From Ascidia mentula (taxonomy: Eukaryota > Chordata > Ascidiacea > Phlebobranchia > Ascidiidae): a stretch of DNA of 64,000 bases. Each line of letters begins with the position of its first letter. The first letter of the stretch is position 1. Both the position numbers and the translations under genes were made by a program. The notes beneath the pieces were generated by a model. It made no database searches. It saw only the letters and a program-made list of their open reading frames with translations, and was not told the origin of the DNA. Below, one piece after another: positions 36,586 to 47,682 of this stretch. The DNA lies in NCBI GenBank assembly GCA_947561715.1, contig OX387205.1:14203001-14267000 (forward strand), in the 5' to 3' direction.

Positions 36586-38033
36586 TGTATCAAGTAATTT
36601 GGATTGAATCAATTCACAAAATACATATTGTCTTTAAATTAATTTTTTGGGTGTAAATCTTTAACCTCTGATTTGATGTGCATTGCTTTTGAAAGTTACA
36701 AAAAACACAGCATGTTTTAAATTTTACATTTATGTTGTGATTGTTCTTTACCACAGAACAACTTCAACCTGTTTCATATTAAATACCTCTGTGCCATCTT
36801 CTCATTTTAACTTGTTGCAATTGCAACATACATGTGTCCCTTAATTTCCCTGCAATAAAATGTAAAAATTGAGTAAATCTTGGTTGTGAAGGCACAAATA
36901 CATTTTAATGGATGCAAATAACCACAGGGGTTAGAACTTTTTGCTTCTAAAGCAAGCCAGTGTTCTTAATATTCGTTGTGTTAACGCGATTATTTGGAAT
37001 TGGTATGGGGGAAATTGCTTGATCAGGAATTCCGGCAAACGTGACTCAAGACAGGAAGTGACATAATTAAGTCAAAATTTTTGGAACTCCCGATGAAAGG
37101 CAGTTCTAATAAGTCAGGGGAATAATAAGTTGTGATCATGTGAACTGATCTATTTTAAGAATTTGAGCCCCACACAGAATATAGGACTGTGTTCCTTTTT
37201 GCCTTGAACACCACCCAAAATGTTGGGCTGTTTTTTGCAAAACTGGAGACTATGTTGTTTGTTCTTTGCCAAGTGTCGACCGTAAACATGAGTGGCATGA
37301 GGCTTCGCCGTTTCTTTGTGCATGCTATGACTGTGCTGTTCTGTGGAAGTTTGCATTAGAGAAGAATTTCGTTTTCTGTATTTGCATTCTCTGCCATACA
37401 TACTGGTGGTTTATTTGCCACTGCAAATGGCTGACTTTAACTTTCAACATTTTGTAAGTTTAGTCCTACTGTAGTGAGAATTTAGAAGTACTATTTAAAA
37501 ACTAATCTGCATACTAGACCTCTCAGGATGGTTTTACAGTTTTTGAATAAAATTGCCGCTGCCGAGTAACATTAAATTTTAAGAAGTAGCAAATGCGTAA
37601 TAATTGCAATGTGTTAAACAATATACACATCATTATAGTTAATTATGATGCATAATAGCCCAAAATAAGGATTGTTTGGATTTCTCGATTAATAATCAAT
37701 TCATGTAAAAATCACCTGAAAATGAAGGTGTATATTACACAATATACTTATGTCATATTTTTTAAATTATTAGGCCAGAAAAAAATTTCCCAAGAAATCA
37801 TTTGGATAGTGCTGGGATAACTAAATTAAAACTAAATTCTTTGACCAACCAAATACAATACAGAATTTTAATTCTGTGCATTTGTCATGTAATATGATTG
37901 AAATTAGTATTGCAGCAAAAAAAGCTGGACATGTTATCATACTAGATTGTATTGAATGTTAGATGGTAGCAGTAACAAATTACTAGTGTGCATCATGTGT
38001 TAGGTATTTTGTGTCTGATAGATAAGTTTCAAA
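36586..38033. repeat. Spacer between serpins E and F
   Basis: The first ~100 bases match the flank behind the foldback elements of A and B. The rest is the upstream block also found before E and G. A stretch of about 190 bases near 37610-37800 appears to be specific to this copy. Acceptor at 38002-38003, 30 bases before the serpin F ATG. No gene seen. Confidence 0.55.
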
Positions 38034-39161
38034 ATGGCAAAGGCTATGAAAGAAGGAAATATGAAGTTTTGCTTGGACTTGTACAAACTTTTGACAAAGG
38101 ATGAAGAAAATCTCTTCTTCTCTCCTTACAGCATTTCAGCTGTGATGTCCATGGTCTTGTTGGGTTCGAAGGAAAAAACTGCAAAGCAATTAAAAAAATG
38201 TCTTGGATTTGAGGGCATTAATGAGAAAAATCTTCATGCGGAAATTGGAAAAGTTTTAAAAGGAATCAAATCAATTGAGGGCGATGTGGTGTTAAATATT
38301 GCCAACAAGTTATTTCCAGAAGTATCTTTGAAGTTAAAATCTGACTTTAAGAAGAAATGCATGAAGTTTTATGATGTTGATATTGAGGGTTTGGATTTTA
38401 CTGGAAATCCTGATAAATCTCGACTGAGCATTAACGATTGGGCCCAAAAAGAAACAAAAGATAAAATCAAAAACCTTCTTCCTGATGGCTCAATTAATGA
38501 TCTCACCAAATTGGTTTTGGCAAATGCTGTTTATTTTAAAGGAGATTGGAAGGAAAAATTTAACATCAAGTCAACTAGAGAGTCTGAGTTCTTTGTCAAC
38601 CCCCAAAAATCAGTTTCAGTTGACATGATGTTTCGATCTGGAAAATACAACATTGCCTTTGACATGGATGTGAAGGCACAGGTTGTTGGGCTTCCATACC
38701 ATGGTGACAGTGTGTCCATGATAATTATTCTTCCAAGTGACAAGTATGGTTTGGCTGAACTTGAGAGAAGTGTGAACACAGAATGGCTTCTCAAGATGAT
38801 TCACCAGTTTTCAAATCAAAAAATAGAATTATCTCTTCCAAGAATGAAATTGGAACAAGAATTTGACTTGGTGTCCACAATGCAAAAGATGGGAATTAAA
38901 GATGTTTTTAATGATAGTGAAGCCAACTTAAAAGGAATGTCTCCACAAGAAGGCTTATTTGTGTCAAAGGTTGCACACAAAGCCTTTATAGAAGTTAATG
39001 AAGAAGGGTCTGAAGCAGCAGCATTTACTGCAGCAGTTGTGATGTTGTGTGCAGCTTTAATGCCAGTTCGAGTTACCTGTGATCATCCATTCATGTTCTT
39101 TTTGATGCACAAACCATCACAAACAATGCTTTTTGGTGGCCGTCTCAATTCTCCACAGTAA
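38034..39161 (+). CDS. Serpin F (clade-B-like), mosaic of E-type and C-type
   Basis: 375 aa, single exon. Through about residue 280 it is E-like (KKCLGFEGINEKNL, KSDFKKKCMKFY, QVVGLPYHGDS). From about base 38890 it switches to the C-type sequence (VFNDSEANLKGMSPQEGLFVSKV) and keeps that type through 1.7 kb of downstream flank. The loop after the hinge EEGSEAAAFT reads AAVVMLC then AALMP, so P1 is Cys339. One hinge Ala (P9) is Phe, a larger side chain where inhibitory serpins have a small one, which could slow loop insertion. Otherwise complete with no signal peptide. Confidence 0.92.
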   Translation: MAKAMKEGNMKFCLDLYKLLTKDEENLFFSPYSISAVMSMVLLGSKEKTAKQLKKCLGFEGINEKNLHAEIGKVLKGIKSIEGDVVLNIANKLFPEVSLKLKSDFKKKCMKFYDVDIEGLDFTGNPDKSRLSINDWAQKETKDKIKNLLPDGSINDLTKLVLANAVYFKGDWKEKFNIKSTRESEFFVNPQKSVSVDMMFRSGKYNIAFDMDVKAQVVGLPYHGDSVSMIIILPSDKYGLAELERSVNTEWLLKMIHQFSNQKIELSLPRMKLEQEFDLVSTMQKMGIKDVFNDSEANLKGMSPQEGLFVSKVAHKAFIEVNEEGSEAAAFTAAVVMLCAALMPVRVTCDHPFMFFLMHKPSQTMLFGGRLNSPQ

Positions 39162-40124
39162 TTTACATGTATTTGTGAAGCAAGATTTCAAACTATTTAA
39201 TTTGGCCTTTTTGGTACAAATTTCGACAAATCTTATCTTGCGTTAGGCAGTTTTTATGCATTGACACGTATACATTCTCATTAATTGTGTTTTGATTGGG
39301 TTTGGAATTTTTTCGCTAATTTTACTTAAAAGCTTAATTTTGTTGTACTTGTAAATACCAGATGCAAAAGTTTGTGTATTCAATACCCATGTAGCCTTTA
39401 AGACTATATTAAGTGCAGTGAAAATTATTCTATGTTTGGGTTCCTGTTGTAATTAAATTTTGTAGATATTTTGTAGTTACTGGAATCTTTGCACTTTAAT
39501 CATGTAGCACTGTTTTGTGTGCAGTATGCAGCAAAAGAATCAATAATTTATACATCTACGTTCTGATTTTCTCTCATTCACTGATAGTGCCTTATAATTG
39601 CAAACTGAAATTAATTGTGTTGTTAAAACATTCAACTTGTTTCACATGGAGTTCTGTATTATTCCATCTCTTATATATGTGTAGTTATCGCACAGTATGA
39701 TAACCTTGCAATGTCCTGTGGATTGATTCACAAGTAATAATTATCTTAATTTTATTTTAAAGGTCTTATAACACTTCTAGTTTGAAATGTTAGCTGCTTA
39801 AAAGTGACAAACACTAAAGATTTCTGGTGTCAAGTTTTGGAACTGAAATTATGTTTTATAAGAGGTATATAGCATCTGAAATTTACTTAATTGTTTGTTG
39901 AAGGTTTAATATGTTGTTTTACCTAATACATGTGTCAATTTCATTGACTTTCTGACACAATGCTGACATTGACTGAGATTATATTTCCTAAGATTAAATG
40001 AAATCTTTCATTATTTTTTTTCATCTTCTGTGCAAATTCTTTTTGATATTACCATGTGATTTAGTTACCTTATGGAGAGCATGAATTTGTGTTATTTTTT
40101 ATTGCAATTCTTCTTTAATTGCAG

Positions 40125-40237
40125 CAAGGTATCTGTTGTATGCACAAACATTTTCTACAAACTGTTGCAAATGGAGTGAGGATCCAAACTGTTTTCTGAT
40201 AAAGTTGAGGCTGTTTGGAATATTGGAGAAATTTAAG
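40125..40237 (+). pseudogene. Orphan exon-like segment, decayed copy
   Basis: Partner of 31662-31775 with the same acceptor (TTTAATTGCAG) and donor (TTTAAG|GTAAAG). It is one base shorter, so the conserved frame (ARYLLYAQTFSTNCCKWSED) breaks after the first half. The splice-site-like ends persist although the frame has gone. Confidence 0.4.
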
Positions 40238-40529
40238 GTAAAGTTTGGGTAATTGTGGGGGTTTTGCTTTGTCACTAAATTGATAGTTTTGTCATGCATG
40301 TTTGTTTTAACACTTGGTTTAGATTTAATTGTGCATTGTTGTATAAGTTCAGTATATGAATGCTGCTCCTAATGTGTGCATAGTATGGCAACCTTGACAA
40401 GTTCTGTGGACTGATTCACAAGTAATAATTATCTTAATTTTCTGTTTAAGGTTTTATAACGCTTAAAAACATGTATGGGAATCACCCAACAGTCTTATGG
40501 TAACAAGGACTTGGTATCTGATTTATTAG

Positions 40530-40625
40530 GAAGTTGTCGAAGAGCAAACCTGAGTCTCTTGTATTTTAGTTGTGTTAAACATATATATTTCACTATAATT
40601 CGGCATCGTCAGATTCACTTAAAGC
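40530..40625 (-). repeat. Dispersed repeat, second copy, hammerhead-like end
   Basis: Relative of 3142-3240. On the minus strand CTGACGA (40612-40606) and GAAA (40591-40588) flank TGCCGAATTATAGT. The first half of stem II here (GCC) is complementary to GGC present at that place in the other copy, so the two together suggest a GCC/GGC stem in the ancestor. This copy lies inside the C-type spacer and is absent from its partner behind serpin C, so it is a later insertion. Confidence 0.5.
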
Positions 40626-42323
40626 AACGCTGTTTAAAACAAAATAAGTAAAACAATACAAAAAAACTGACATGAAGTTCTAAGGTTTGTACACTGGTAT
40701 ACATTCAGTCTCTTTATTCTGAGAATTTACAAACATATTATGATAGGTCAAAAAGTCATGTTTGCATTATGTGTTGAATAAACGTCTTCCTGTAAATGAA
40801 TTAAAAAAACATGTATTGGCTTTACTGCCATGACAAGCATTGTGAGAAACAGCATTGCTAAAAATTATTAATCACAGTTCCAGGAATCAAGTTTGAAGAG
40901 TTTGCTCTGTTTTTCAGGGGAATAATAAGTCTTAATCATGTAAACGGATCTAATCAGGGAATTTGAACCCCACCCAGAATATAGGACTGTGTACCTTTTT
41001 GCCTTGAACACCACCCAAAATGTTGGACTTTTTTTGCGCAACTGGAGACTATGTTGTTTGTTCTCTGCCAAGTGTCGAACATAAACGTGAGTGACATAAG
41101 GCTTCGTGGCTTGTTTGTGCATGCTATGACTATGCAGTTGTGGGGAAGTTTGCATTAGTCAAGAAATTTCTTTTCTGTATCATCTGCCATACATACTGGT
41201 GGTTTATTTGCCACAGCAAATGGCTGACTTTAGCTTTCAACATTTTGTGAGTTAACTCCTACTGTGGTGAGAATTTAGAAGTTTTATTTAAGGGTAGCCT
41301 ATTGGTACGATAAACTGCAAAGGTATTTCTGTGTTTGTGTGACATTGAGATTGGATACTGATGGAAATTTGCATAGAACACTAGAGCTGTGCGCTCATAT
41401 TTACCTTATTCTACTTAGTTAAACAGAACAAATCAATTGAAGCACATTATGGATGATAGAAACCTTGCATGAAGAATTCCTGTGATAGTATTTCAATCAT
41501 TTTGTAAGCAATAACTTTTTCTGGAAAAAAAGTGAAAACTATTTGCACACTAGACCTATTAGGTTGGTTTACAAGTTTCCAAATAAAATTAACTCTGCCA
41601 AGCAACACATTGGAAAATAAATTCAGCTCCCATTCTACTGTTGGAAACCAGTTATTGAACTTAAGAAGTAATGCATGCGTAATATCTGCAACGTATTGAA
41701 CAACTGAACTAATTGGCTTTACACACAGGAAACCGCATGTCATTAAAACATCGTGACCGTAAACCTGCAACATGTTTGATAACTGTAACACAAGCTATAA
41801 TACAATGCTCCATGTTTGAAAACAATGCCTAGTTGCGGTGCGCTGTGGTGTGTAGGTGAGTTTTAAGTTTGCTTCCAAAACAGACAAATTTGGAGGATCT
41901 GGACCCCAATGGACACATCTATGCCTGTAGCTGTAAGAATGATTGTGAAAATACAAAATAATATCAATATTCGTCTGGTCAAACAACCCCCCACAAAGAA
42001 TGCCTTTCGGTAGTCTCCTGTACTAACATGACTATCACGTTTGTAATTTGGTTAAACCAATTAATGGTATTTACATAAAATATGCTTTTTTAAACACTTA
42101 ATGAGTGCAATTGAAGAAAATATTTGCATGTATATCAGAACCAACATACAATACAAAATTTTAATTCTGTGCATTTGTGATGTAATATGATGGCAATTAG
42201 TATTGCAGCAAAAATAGCTGTACATGTTATCATACTAGATTGTATTGAATGTTATATATCAGCAGTAGCAAATTAATAGTGTGCATTTGGCAGGTATTTT
42301 GTGTCTGATAGATAAGTTTCAAA

Positions 42324-43445
42324 ATGGCAAAGGCTGTGAAAGAAGGAAATATGAAGTTTTGCTTGGACTTGTACAAACTTTTGACAAAGGATGAAGAAAA
42401 TCTCTTCTTCTCTCCTTTCAGCATTTCAGTTGTGATGTCCATGGTCTTGTTGGGATCAAAGAAAAATACTGCGAAACAATTAAAAAAATGTCTTGGATTT
42501 CAGGGCATTAATGAGAAAAATCTTCTTGTGGAAATTGAAAAAGTTTTAAAAGGAATTAAAACAGTTGAGGGCGATGTTGTGTTAAATGTTGCCAACAAGT
42601 TATTTCCAGAAGCTTCATATGACTTGGAATCTGATTTTAAAGAGAAATGCATGAAGTTTTATGGAGCTGATATTAAGGGTTTGGATTTTGCTGGAAATCC
42701 TGATGAATCCCGACTGATGATTCACGATTGGGCTCAAAAAGAAACAAAAGATAAAATCAAAAACCTTCTTCCTGATGGCTCAATTAATCGTCTCACCAAA
42801 TTGGTTTTGGCAAATGCTGTTTATTTTAAAGGAGAGTGGAAGGACAAGTTTGATATAAGTGACACAAAAACTTGTGACTTTTATGTTAATCCAGAAATGA
42901 CTGTTACAGTTGACATGATGTATCAGTCTGAAGATTTCAGAGTAGCTTTTGACATGGATGTGAAAGCACAGATTGTTGAGCTTCCATACCATGGTGACAG
43001 TGTGTCCATGATAATTATTCTTCCAAACGACAAGTTTGGTTTGGCTGAAGTTGAAAGAAGTGTTAACAAAAAATGGCTTCTTAAAATTATTCGTAAGCTT
43101 TTGTATGAAGAAATCAAATTGTCTCTTCCAAGAATGAAATTGGAACAAGAATTTGACTTGGTGTCCACAATGCAAAAGATGGGAATTAAAGATGTGTTTG
43201 ATGAAAATAAAGCCAACTTAAAAGGAATGTCTCCACAAGAAGGCTTATTTGTGTCAAGTGTGGCACACAAAGCTATCATCGAAGTAAATGAAAAAGGGTC
43301 TGACGCAGCAGCTGCTGCTGGTACCGACTTATTTTTAAATTGTTTGCCGATCATTATTAAGTGTGATCACCCTTTCATGTTCTTCCTGATGCACAAACCA
43401 TCTGATGTAATCCTCTTCTGTGGTCGTTTTATTTCCCCACAATAA
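42324..43445 (+). CDS. Serpin G (clade-B-like), divergent loop
   Basis: 373 aa, single exon, ATG 30 bases after an acceptor. The N-terminal third is E/F-like, but the middle (DISDTKTCDFYVNPEMTV) and the C-terminal 100 residues are its own. The hinge is EKGSDAAAAAG (about 323-333). The loop TDLFLNCLPIII is two residues shorter than in A, C, E and F, so P1 is Asn339 if counted from the hinge and Phe337 if counted back from CDHPF. No signal peptide. Landmarks NAVYFKGEW, CDHPFMFFLMHKP and FCGRF are present, so the fold should be intact. Confidence 0.92.
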   Translation: MAKAVKEGNMKFCLDLYKLLTKDEENLFFSPFSISVVMSMVLLGSKKNTAKQLKKCLGFQGINEKNLLVEIEKVLKGIKTVEGDVVLNVANKLFPEASYDLESDFKEKCMKFYGADIKGLDFAGNPDESRLMIHDWAQKETKDKIKNLLPDGSINRLTKLVLANAVYFKGEWKDKFDISDTKTCDFYVNPEMTVTVDMMYQSEDFRVAFDMDVKAQIVELPYHGDSVSMIIILPNDKFGLAEVERSVNKKWLLKIIRKLLYEEIKLSLPRMKLEQEFDLVSTMQKMGIKDVFDENKANLKGMSPQEGLFVSSVAHKAIIEVNEKGSDAAAAAGTDLFLNCLPIIIKCDHPFMFFLMHKPSDVILFCGRFISPQ

Positions 43446-44601
43446 TAGTCAAGGGGCATTGTTCCGTCAGAATTATAGAAAAATTTATACGAAAAAAAGG
43501 TTTTGAGGAAAACTGAAATGTGTTTAAGAATGTGGTTGTACATTTATACATTCACTCCAAACTTTGTTCTGGGTTTCCACTGTGTCCATAAGGTCTCATT
43601 GTAACAAAATATCTGTTAAAGAGTAACACAGATGTACTAAGGTGAGCTCTAGCTTTCCATTTAAGAAAATGTCAAAAAAATAAATTGATACATGATCTAA
43701 ACAGAAGTGGATGGGAAATTTGTTTGTATGTTTATTTGCCACCTTGCTGTGTTTTAATGCACTGTTTAACATGTTCTACATCATCCACAGGACACTGCTG
43801 CATCTAAATCAGCATGTGTTGTGAAATTTTAATGTTTGTAATGGTATCTGAATTAAACCATTTACATATATATGTTGTACAGATATGTGACACATATAAG
43901 TTGTATAATAATAATAATCACTCAAAACAGTTATCACATATTGCTAAAACACCTTATCCCCTGGCAGTCACAAATCAGCCTTATGACTTAATTATTTTCT
44001 TTGTCATGTTTCTTGACCTGTTCATATTTTTTCCGTACAGCTTTGTTTAGTGCTGTAGTTTTGTGCCCTCCAGGTTGTGGTACTTCCCCAAGTATATCTT
44101 CCTTGTTGTTCCATCTCCAATCATACTGCATACCCCTTTCACTTTTTACTTGAAATTATTGCCAGAATAAAAGTACTGTGTTTTAATTGTGATAACCTTT
44201 TTTAGGCAATTGAGTCATTGCTTTGATCATTCTGGTACAACATTTCTTTATAAGACATGACAGACATGTATTAGTTTATTGTCAAGTTAAAAGGTTTCTG
44301 ATTTTTAACCAAATGCAATTCAAATTCAAAACATAATTTTTTATGTAAAGGGAATGATAAAAATAACTGTATTGCCAAGGTAGAGTTCTAAATTTACAAT
44401 TGTAAGAATGTCTGCACTTCTAGCAGAAACTCTACTAAGTTTGGTGATGTTTCATCTGTTAAATCCTTTATTTACCCAGCAGTTTAACAACTAAGCAATT
44501 GCGTTGCCTTTACTTTCTGGACAGTTTTATTATCATTGATTTGTTTGTTTTGCAGAAACCTGTGCTAAGCTGTACGTTAGTAACTGTTTAACCATTTTGC
44601 C
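43446..44601. other. Spacer between the two serpin subfamilies
   Basis: From about 43500 this spacer matches the upstream flanks of the other two H-type genes (about 46380-47270 and 49370-50377), for example around 43740-43800 and 44480-44560. The open frame at 43814-44050 is not conserved in the other copies. Acceptor TTTGCAG at 44549-44555. No gene seen. Confidence 0.5.
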
Positions 44602-45744
44602 ATGGACTCCTTGAAGATTGGAAGTGTCTCATTTGCCTTAGCTCTGCATAACTGCCATTTACGTGACAAAAACAACATATTTTTGTCGCCCTACAGTGTG
44701 TACACTTCCCTTTGTATGGTGTTAAATGGAGCTGCTGAATCAACTCAGATTCAGCTAAGAAAAGCTCTTAACATTGGTAGTGAAATTCCAATCGATCAAT
44801 TGTGTGAAGTTAACTTGAAGTTGATGGATGAAATAAACAATGCCAGGGAATCCATCACTCTGGAAGTAGCAAACAATGTGTTTCCAGATACTTCCTTTAC
44901 ACTTTGTGATGAGTTTATTGAGGCTTGCAAGAAATATTTCAAGTGCGATGTGATTGGACTGGATTTTCAATCCAATGCAGCAGATGCTAGAAACACAATT
45001 AACCAGTGGGTTGCTGAGAGAACTAGAGATAAAATAAAAGATTTGCTTTCCCTTGGTGATTTGCAAGGAGCAAAACTGGTTCTTGTCAATGCCGTTTACT
45101 TCAAAGGGGATTGGCTGAACCAGTTTGATTCAGGCAAGACGGAAGCAGGAAGATTTCAGATCAACCTTTTTCGGTCTGCATCTGTTCAAATGATGAAGAC
45201 ATTCAGTTATCAGCGATATCTGAAAGACAAAAGCTTTGGTGTTAAGGTGTTAGAGATTCCATACAGTGGAGATACTGTGTCTATGATTATCATTTTGCCA
45301 ATATCAAAGTTTGGATTAAACTCAGTTATGGAGAAAATGACTGGAACAAAATTGCTTGATCTTGTCTCAAGGATTGATAGCTGTAAGGTTATAGTTGCTG
45401 TTCCAAAATTTAAGTTGGAAGAAAAGTACGAATTGACCAATGCTTTACACAGACTTGGCATCAAAGACATGTTTACCACAAAGGCCGACTTAAGTGGAAT
45501 TTCTCCTGGCGGTGACCTTTTTGTATCTCAGGTTGTTCACCAATCCTATATAGATGTAAATGAAGAGGGTTCAGAAGCTGCTGCTGCAACTGCTGTTATT
45601 GGATTAGCAAAAGGATTCGGATTCGGTCGCCCACCAAAACCTCGGACATTTATTTGTGATCACCCTTTTTTCTTCATGATCTATCACAAGCCCAGCCAGG
45701 CTATCCTATTTTGTGGCAGCTACAGAAAACCACCAAAAGTCTAA
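44602..45744 (+). CDS. Serpin H (second subfamily), single exon
   Basis: 380 aa, start MDSLKIGSVSFALALHN, no signal peptide. Shares the serpin framework with A-G (NAVYFKGDW, CDHPFFFMIYHKPSQ, LFCGSY) but is only distantly similar, forming a separate subfamily with I and J. The hinge EEGSEAAAAT (about 321-330) is canonical. The loop is about five residues longer than in A: AVIGLAK then GFGFGRPPKPRTF. Counting from the hinge, P1 is Lys337. The C-terminus GSYRKPPKV is unusually basic for a serpin. ATG lies 46 bases after an acceptor, and AATAAA follows the stop by 14 bases (45759). Probably an inhibitor of trypsin-like proteases. Confidence 0.92.
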   Translation: MDSLKIGSVSFALALHNCHLRDKNNIFLSPYSVYTSLCMVLNGAAESTQIQLRKALNIGSEIPIDQLCEVNLKLMDEINNARESITLEVANNVFPDTSFTLCDEFIEACKKYFKCDVIGLDFQSNAADARNTINQWVAERTRDKIKDLLSLGDLQGAKLVLVNAVYFKGDWLNQFDSGKTEAGRFQINLFRSASVQMMKTFSYQRYLKDKSFGVKVLEIPYSGDTVSMIIILPISKFGLNSVMEKMTGTKLLDLVSRIDSCKVIVAVPKFKLEEKYELTNALHRLGIKDMFTTKADLSGISPGGDLFVSQVVHQSYIDVNEEGSEAAAATAVIGLAKGFGFGRPPKPRTFICDHPFFFMIYHKPSQAILFCGSYRKPPKV

Positions 45745-47682
45745 CCAGTATTAGTCAAAATAAACCTCAGTTTCTATTCATTGAAATGAATCATGTCAAC
45801 ATACAAAACAATTTGTTTTACTCAGTTGCTGTGGTCTTGTTTCCTATGGCTTTTCCACAGCCATAAAACAAAGTCAATTAATTGCACATAACAATTAAGT
45901 CAGACCCAAACCTCAAGTAGTGCCAAGTTTTTTGTCAAAGGTTTTTGACCCTTCCATAGTTTTTAGCTAAAAATCAATTGAGAACCATTCATATTGTTTT
46001 TCTCCACTGAATATTTTACATTGTTATGCTTTGCACTAAGGTTTCTGCTGTTAATGATTTACTAGTTCCTCTACCATTTCACACCATTCTGTATTTTACC
46101 TATACTATTTTGTATATCTATATCTGTGTAAAAGTGCCATGAAGTACAAAGAGTATGCATAACCAATAAACCAAAATACATGTTTCATGTTATGAATTTA
46201 ACATCAGATATTCTTTCATTTGTACTAATTGCTATATACTAAAACGTGTGTCATGATACTGGTTGTTATAATACTTGTTGCAATTCATTTTTACCATACA
46301 GATTTACAATTATCTGATACTTTCAGATTGAATTAAGGAAATTTTATACCAAAATATTGATAGATTATGGTTGTAGATTTTTATTCACTTTAAACTGTGT
46401 TCTGTGTTTCCACTGTATCCAAAAAGTTATATTTTATTGAAATTAAGACTGGCAATCAAGAGAAAAATAATTTAGATATTAAAAAAACACCTGAATTGTA
46501 TGTTGTATATATGTTTAATTGCAACCATGTTGTGTTTTAATGCAGTGTTTAACATTTTCTACATCATCCACAGGACACTGCTGCATCTAACTCAGCATAT
46601 GTTGTGAATTTTTGATGTTTGTCATGGTTTCTGAATTAAACAGAATACATGTATATGTTATGTAGATATATGACATATGTAAGTTAGATAATAATAAAAA
46701 ATATCATTTTGCTAAAACACAGTCACAAATCAGCGTTTTCATGTTTCTTGACCTGTTTATATTTCCACATACAGCTTGGACTCTTGTTGTTGTTTTGTAA
46801 ATGTGTGCCTCACACTGTAATACTTCTCCAAGTTCATATATTTTCCATTATGTTTTATCTCCTGCTGTATATTACATTTCACTTATTACTTAGAACTGCT
46901 TTTAAAATAAACGTACTGTGCTTCAAATTGATGAGGTACAACTTATTATAGGTAACTGATTATCATTATTTTTATCATTTCAGTACAACATTTTAGCATA
47001 GAAACATAGTTTTGAATTTCAACCAATTTAAAGTTTTTGTGAAGGGAATGATGAAAATAACTGTATTGCCAATGTGAAGTTGTAAATTTACAATTGTAAG
47101 AAGGACTGCACCACTTGCCAAAACTCTATTAAGTTTGGTAATGTATCATCTGGTGAATCCTTTGTTTACTCAGCAGTTAAAATTACAAAGCAATTGAATT
47201 GCCTATACTTTCTGGACAGTTTTATTATCATTGATTTGTTTGTTTTACAGAAACCTGTGTTAAGCTGTATTAAGCTCATTTTTTCCATACAGATTTACAA
47301 TTACCTGATACTTTCAGATTGAATTAAGGAAATTTTATACCAAAATATTGATAGATTATGGTTGTACATTTTTATTCACTTTAAACTGTGTTCTGTGTTT
47401 CCAATGTATCCAAAAAGTTATATTTTAATGAAATTGAGACTGGCATTCAAGAGAAAAATAATTTAGATATGTAAAAAAATCTGAATTGTATGTTGTATGT
47501 ATGTTTAATTGCAACCATGTTGTGTTTTAATGCAGTGTTTAACATTTTCCAGCAGTTAAAATTACAAAGCAATTGAATTGCCTATACTTTCTGGACAGTT
47601 TTATTATCATTGATTTGTTTGTTTTACAGAAACCTGTGTTAAGCTGTAGGCTGTACGTTAGTAACTGTTTAACTATTTTGCC
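45745..47682. repeat. Spacer between serpins H and I
   Basis: Nearly all of it recurs 3,081 bases downstream behind serpin I. The 80-codon open frame at 46709-46951 is repeated at 49790-50032 but is only a by-product of that duplication. Just before serpin I, 47270-47650 is an extra insertion made of two pieces copied from the neighbourhood (see findings). Confidence 0.7.
47270..47650 (+). repeat. Local duplication that doubles the serpin I splice acceptor
   Basis: A segment starting CATACAGATTTACAATTACC (47286) copies about 49377-49640. It is followed by a second copy of AGCAGTTAAAATTACAAAGC through the acceptor TTTTACAGAAACCTGTG. That acceptor-bearing piece therefore occurs at about 47171-47275 and again at 47551-47650, both upstream of serpin I. 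Confidence 0.75.

Larger units (their letters stand above)
39162..42323. repeat. Composite spacer between serpins F and G
   Basis: 39162 to about 40912 is the C-type 3' flank (partner of 30721-32390), interrupted near 40490-40680 by a dispersed repeat. From about 40913 the sequence switches abruptly to the upstream block found before E and F and continues to serpin G. About 41290-42120 is largely private to this copy. Acceptor at 42292-42293. No gene seen apart from the decayed exon-like segment. Confidence 0.55.

Noticed and set aside
46709-46951. 80-codon open frame repeated at 49790-50032
   Set aside because: Repeated only because the serpin spacer is duplicated; hydrophobic low-complexity product, and the corresponding region before serpin H is not open.
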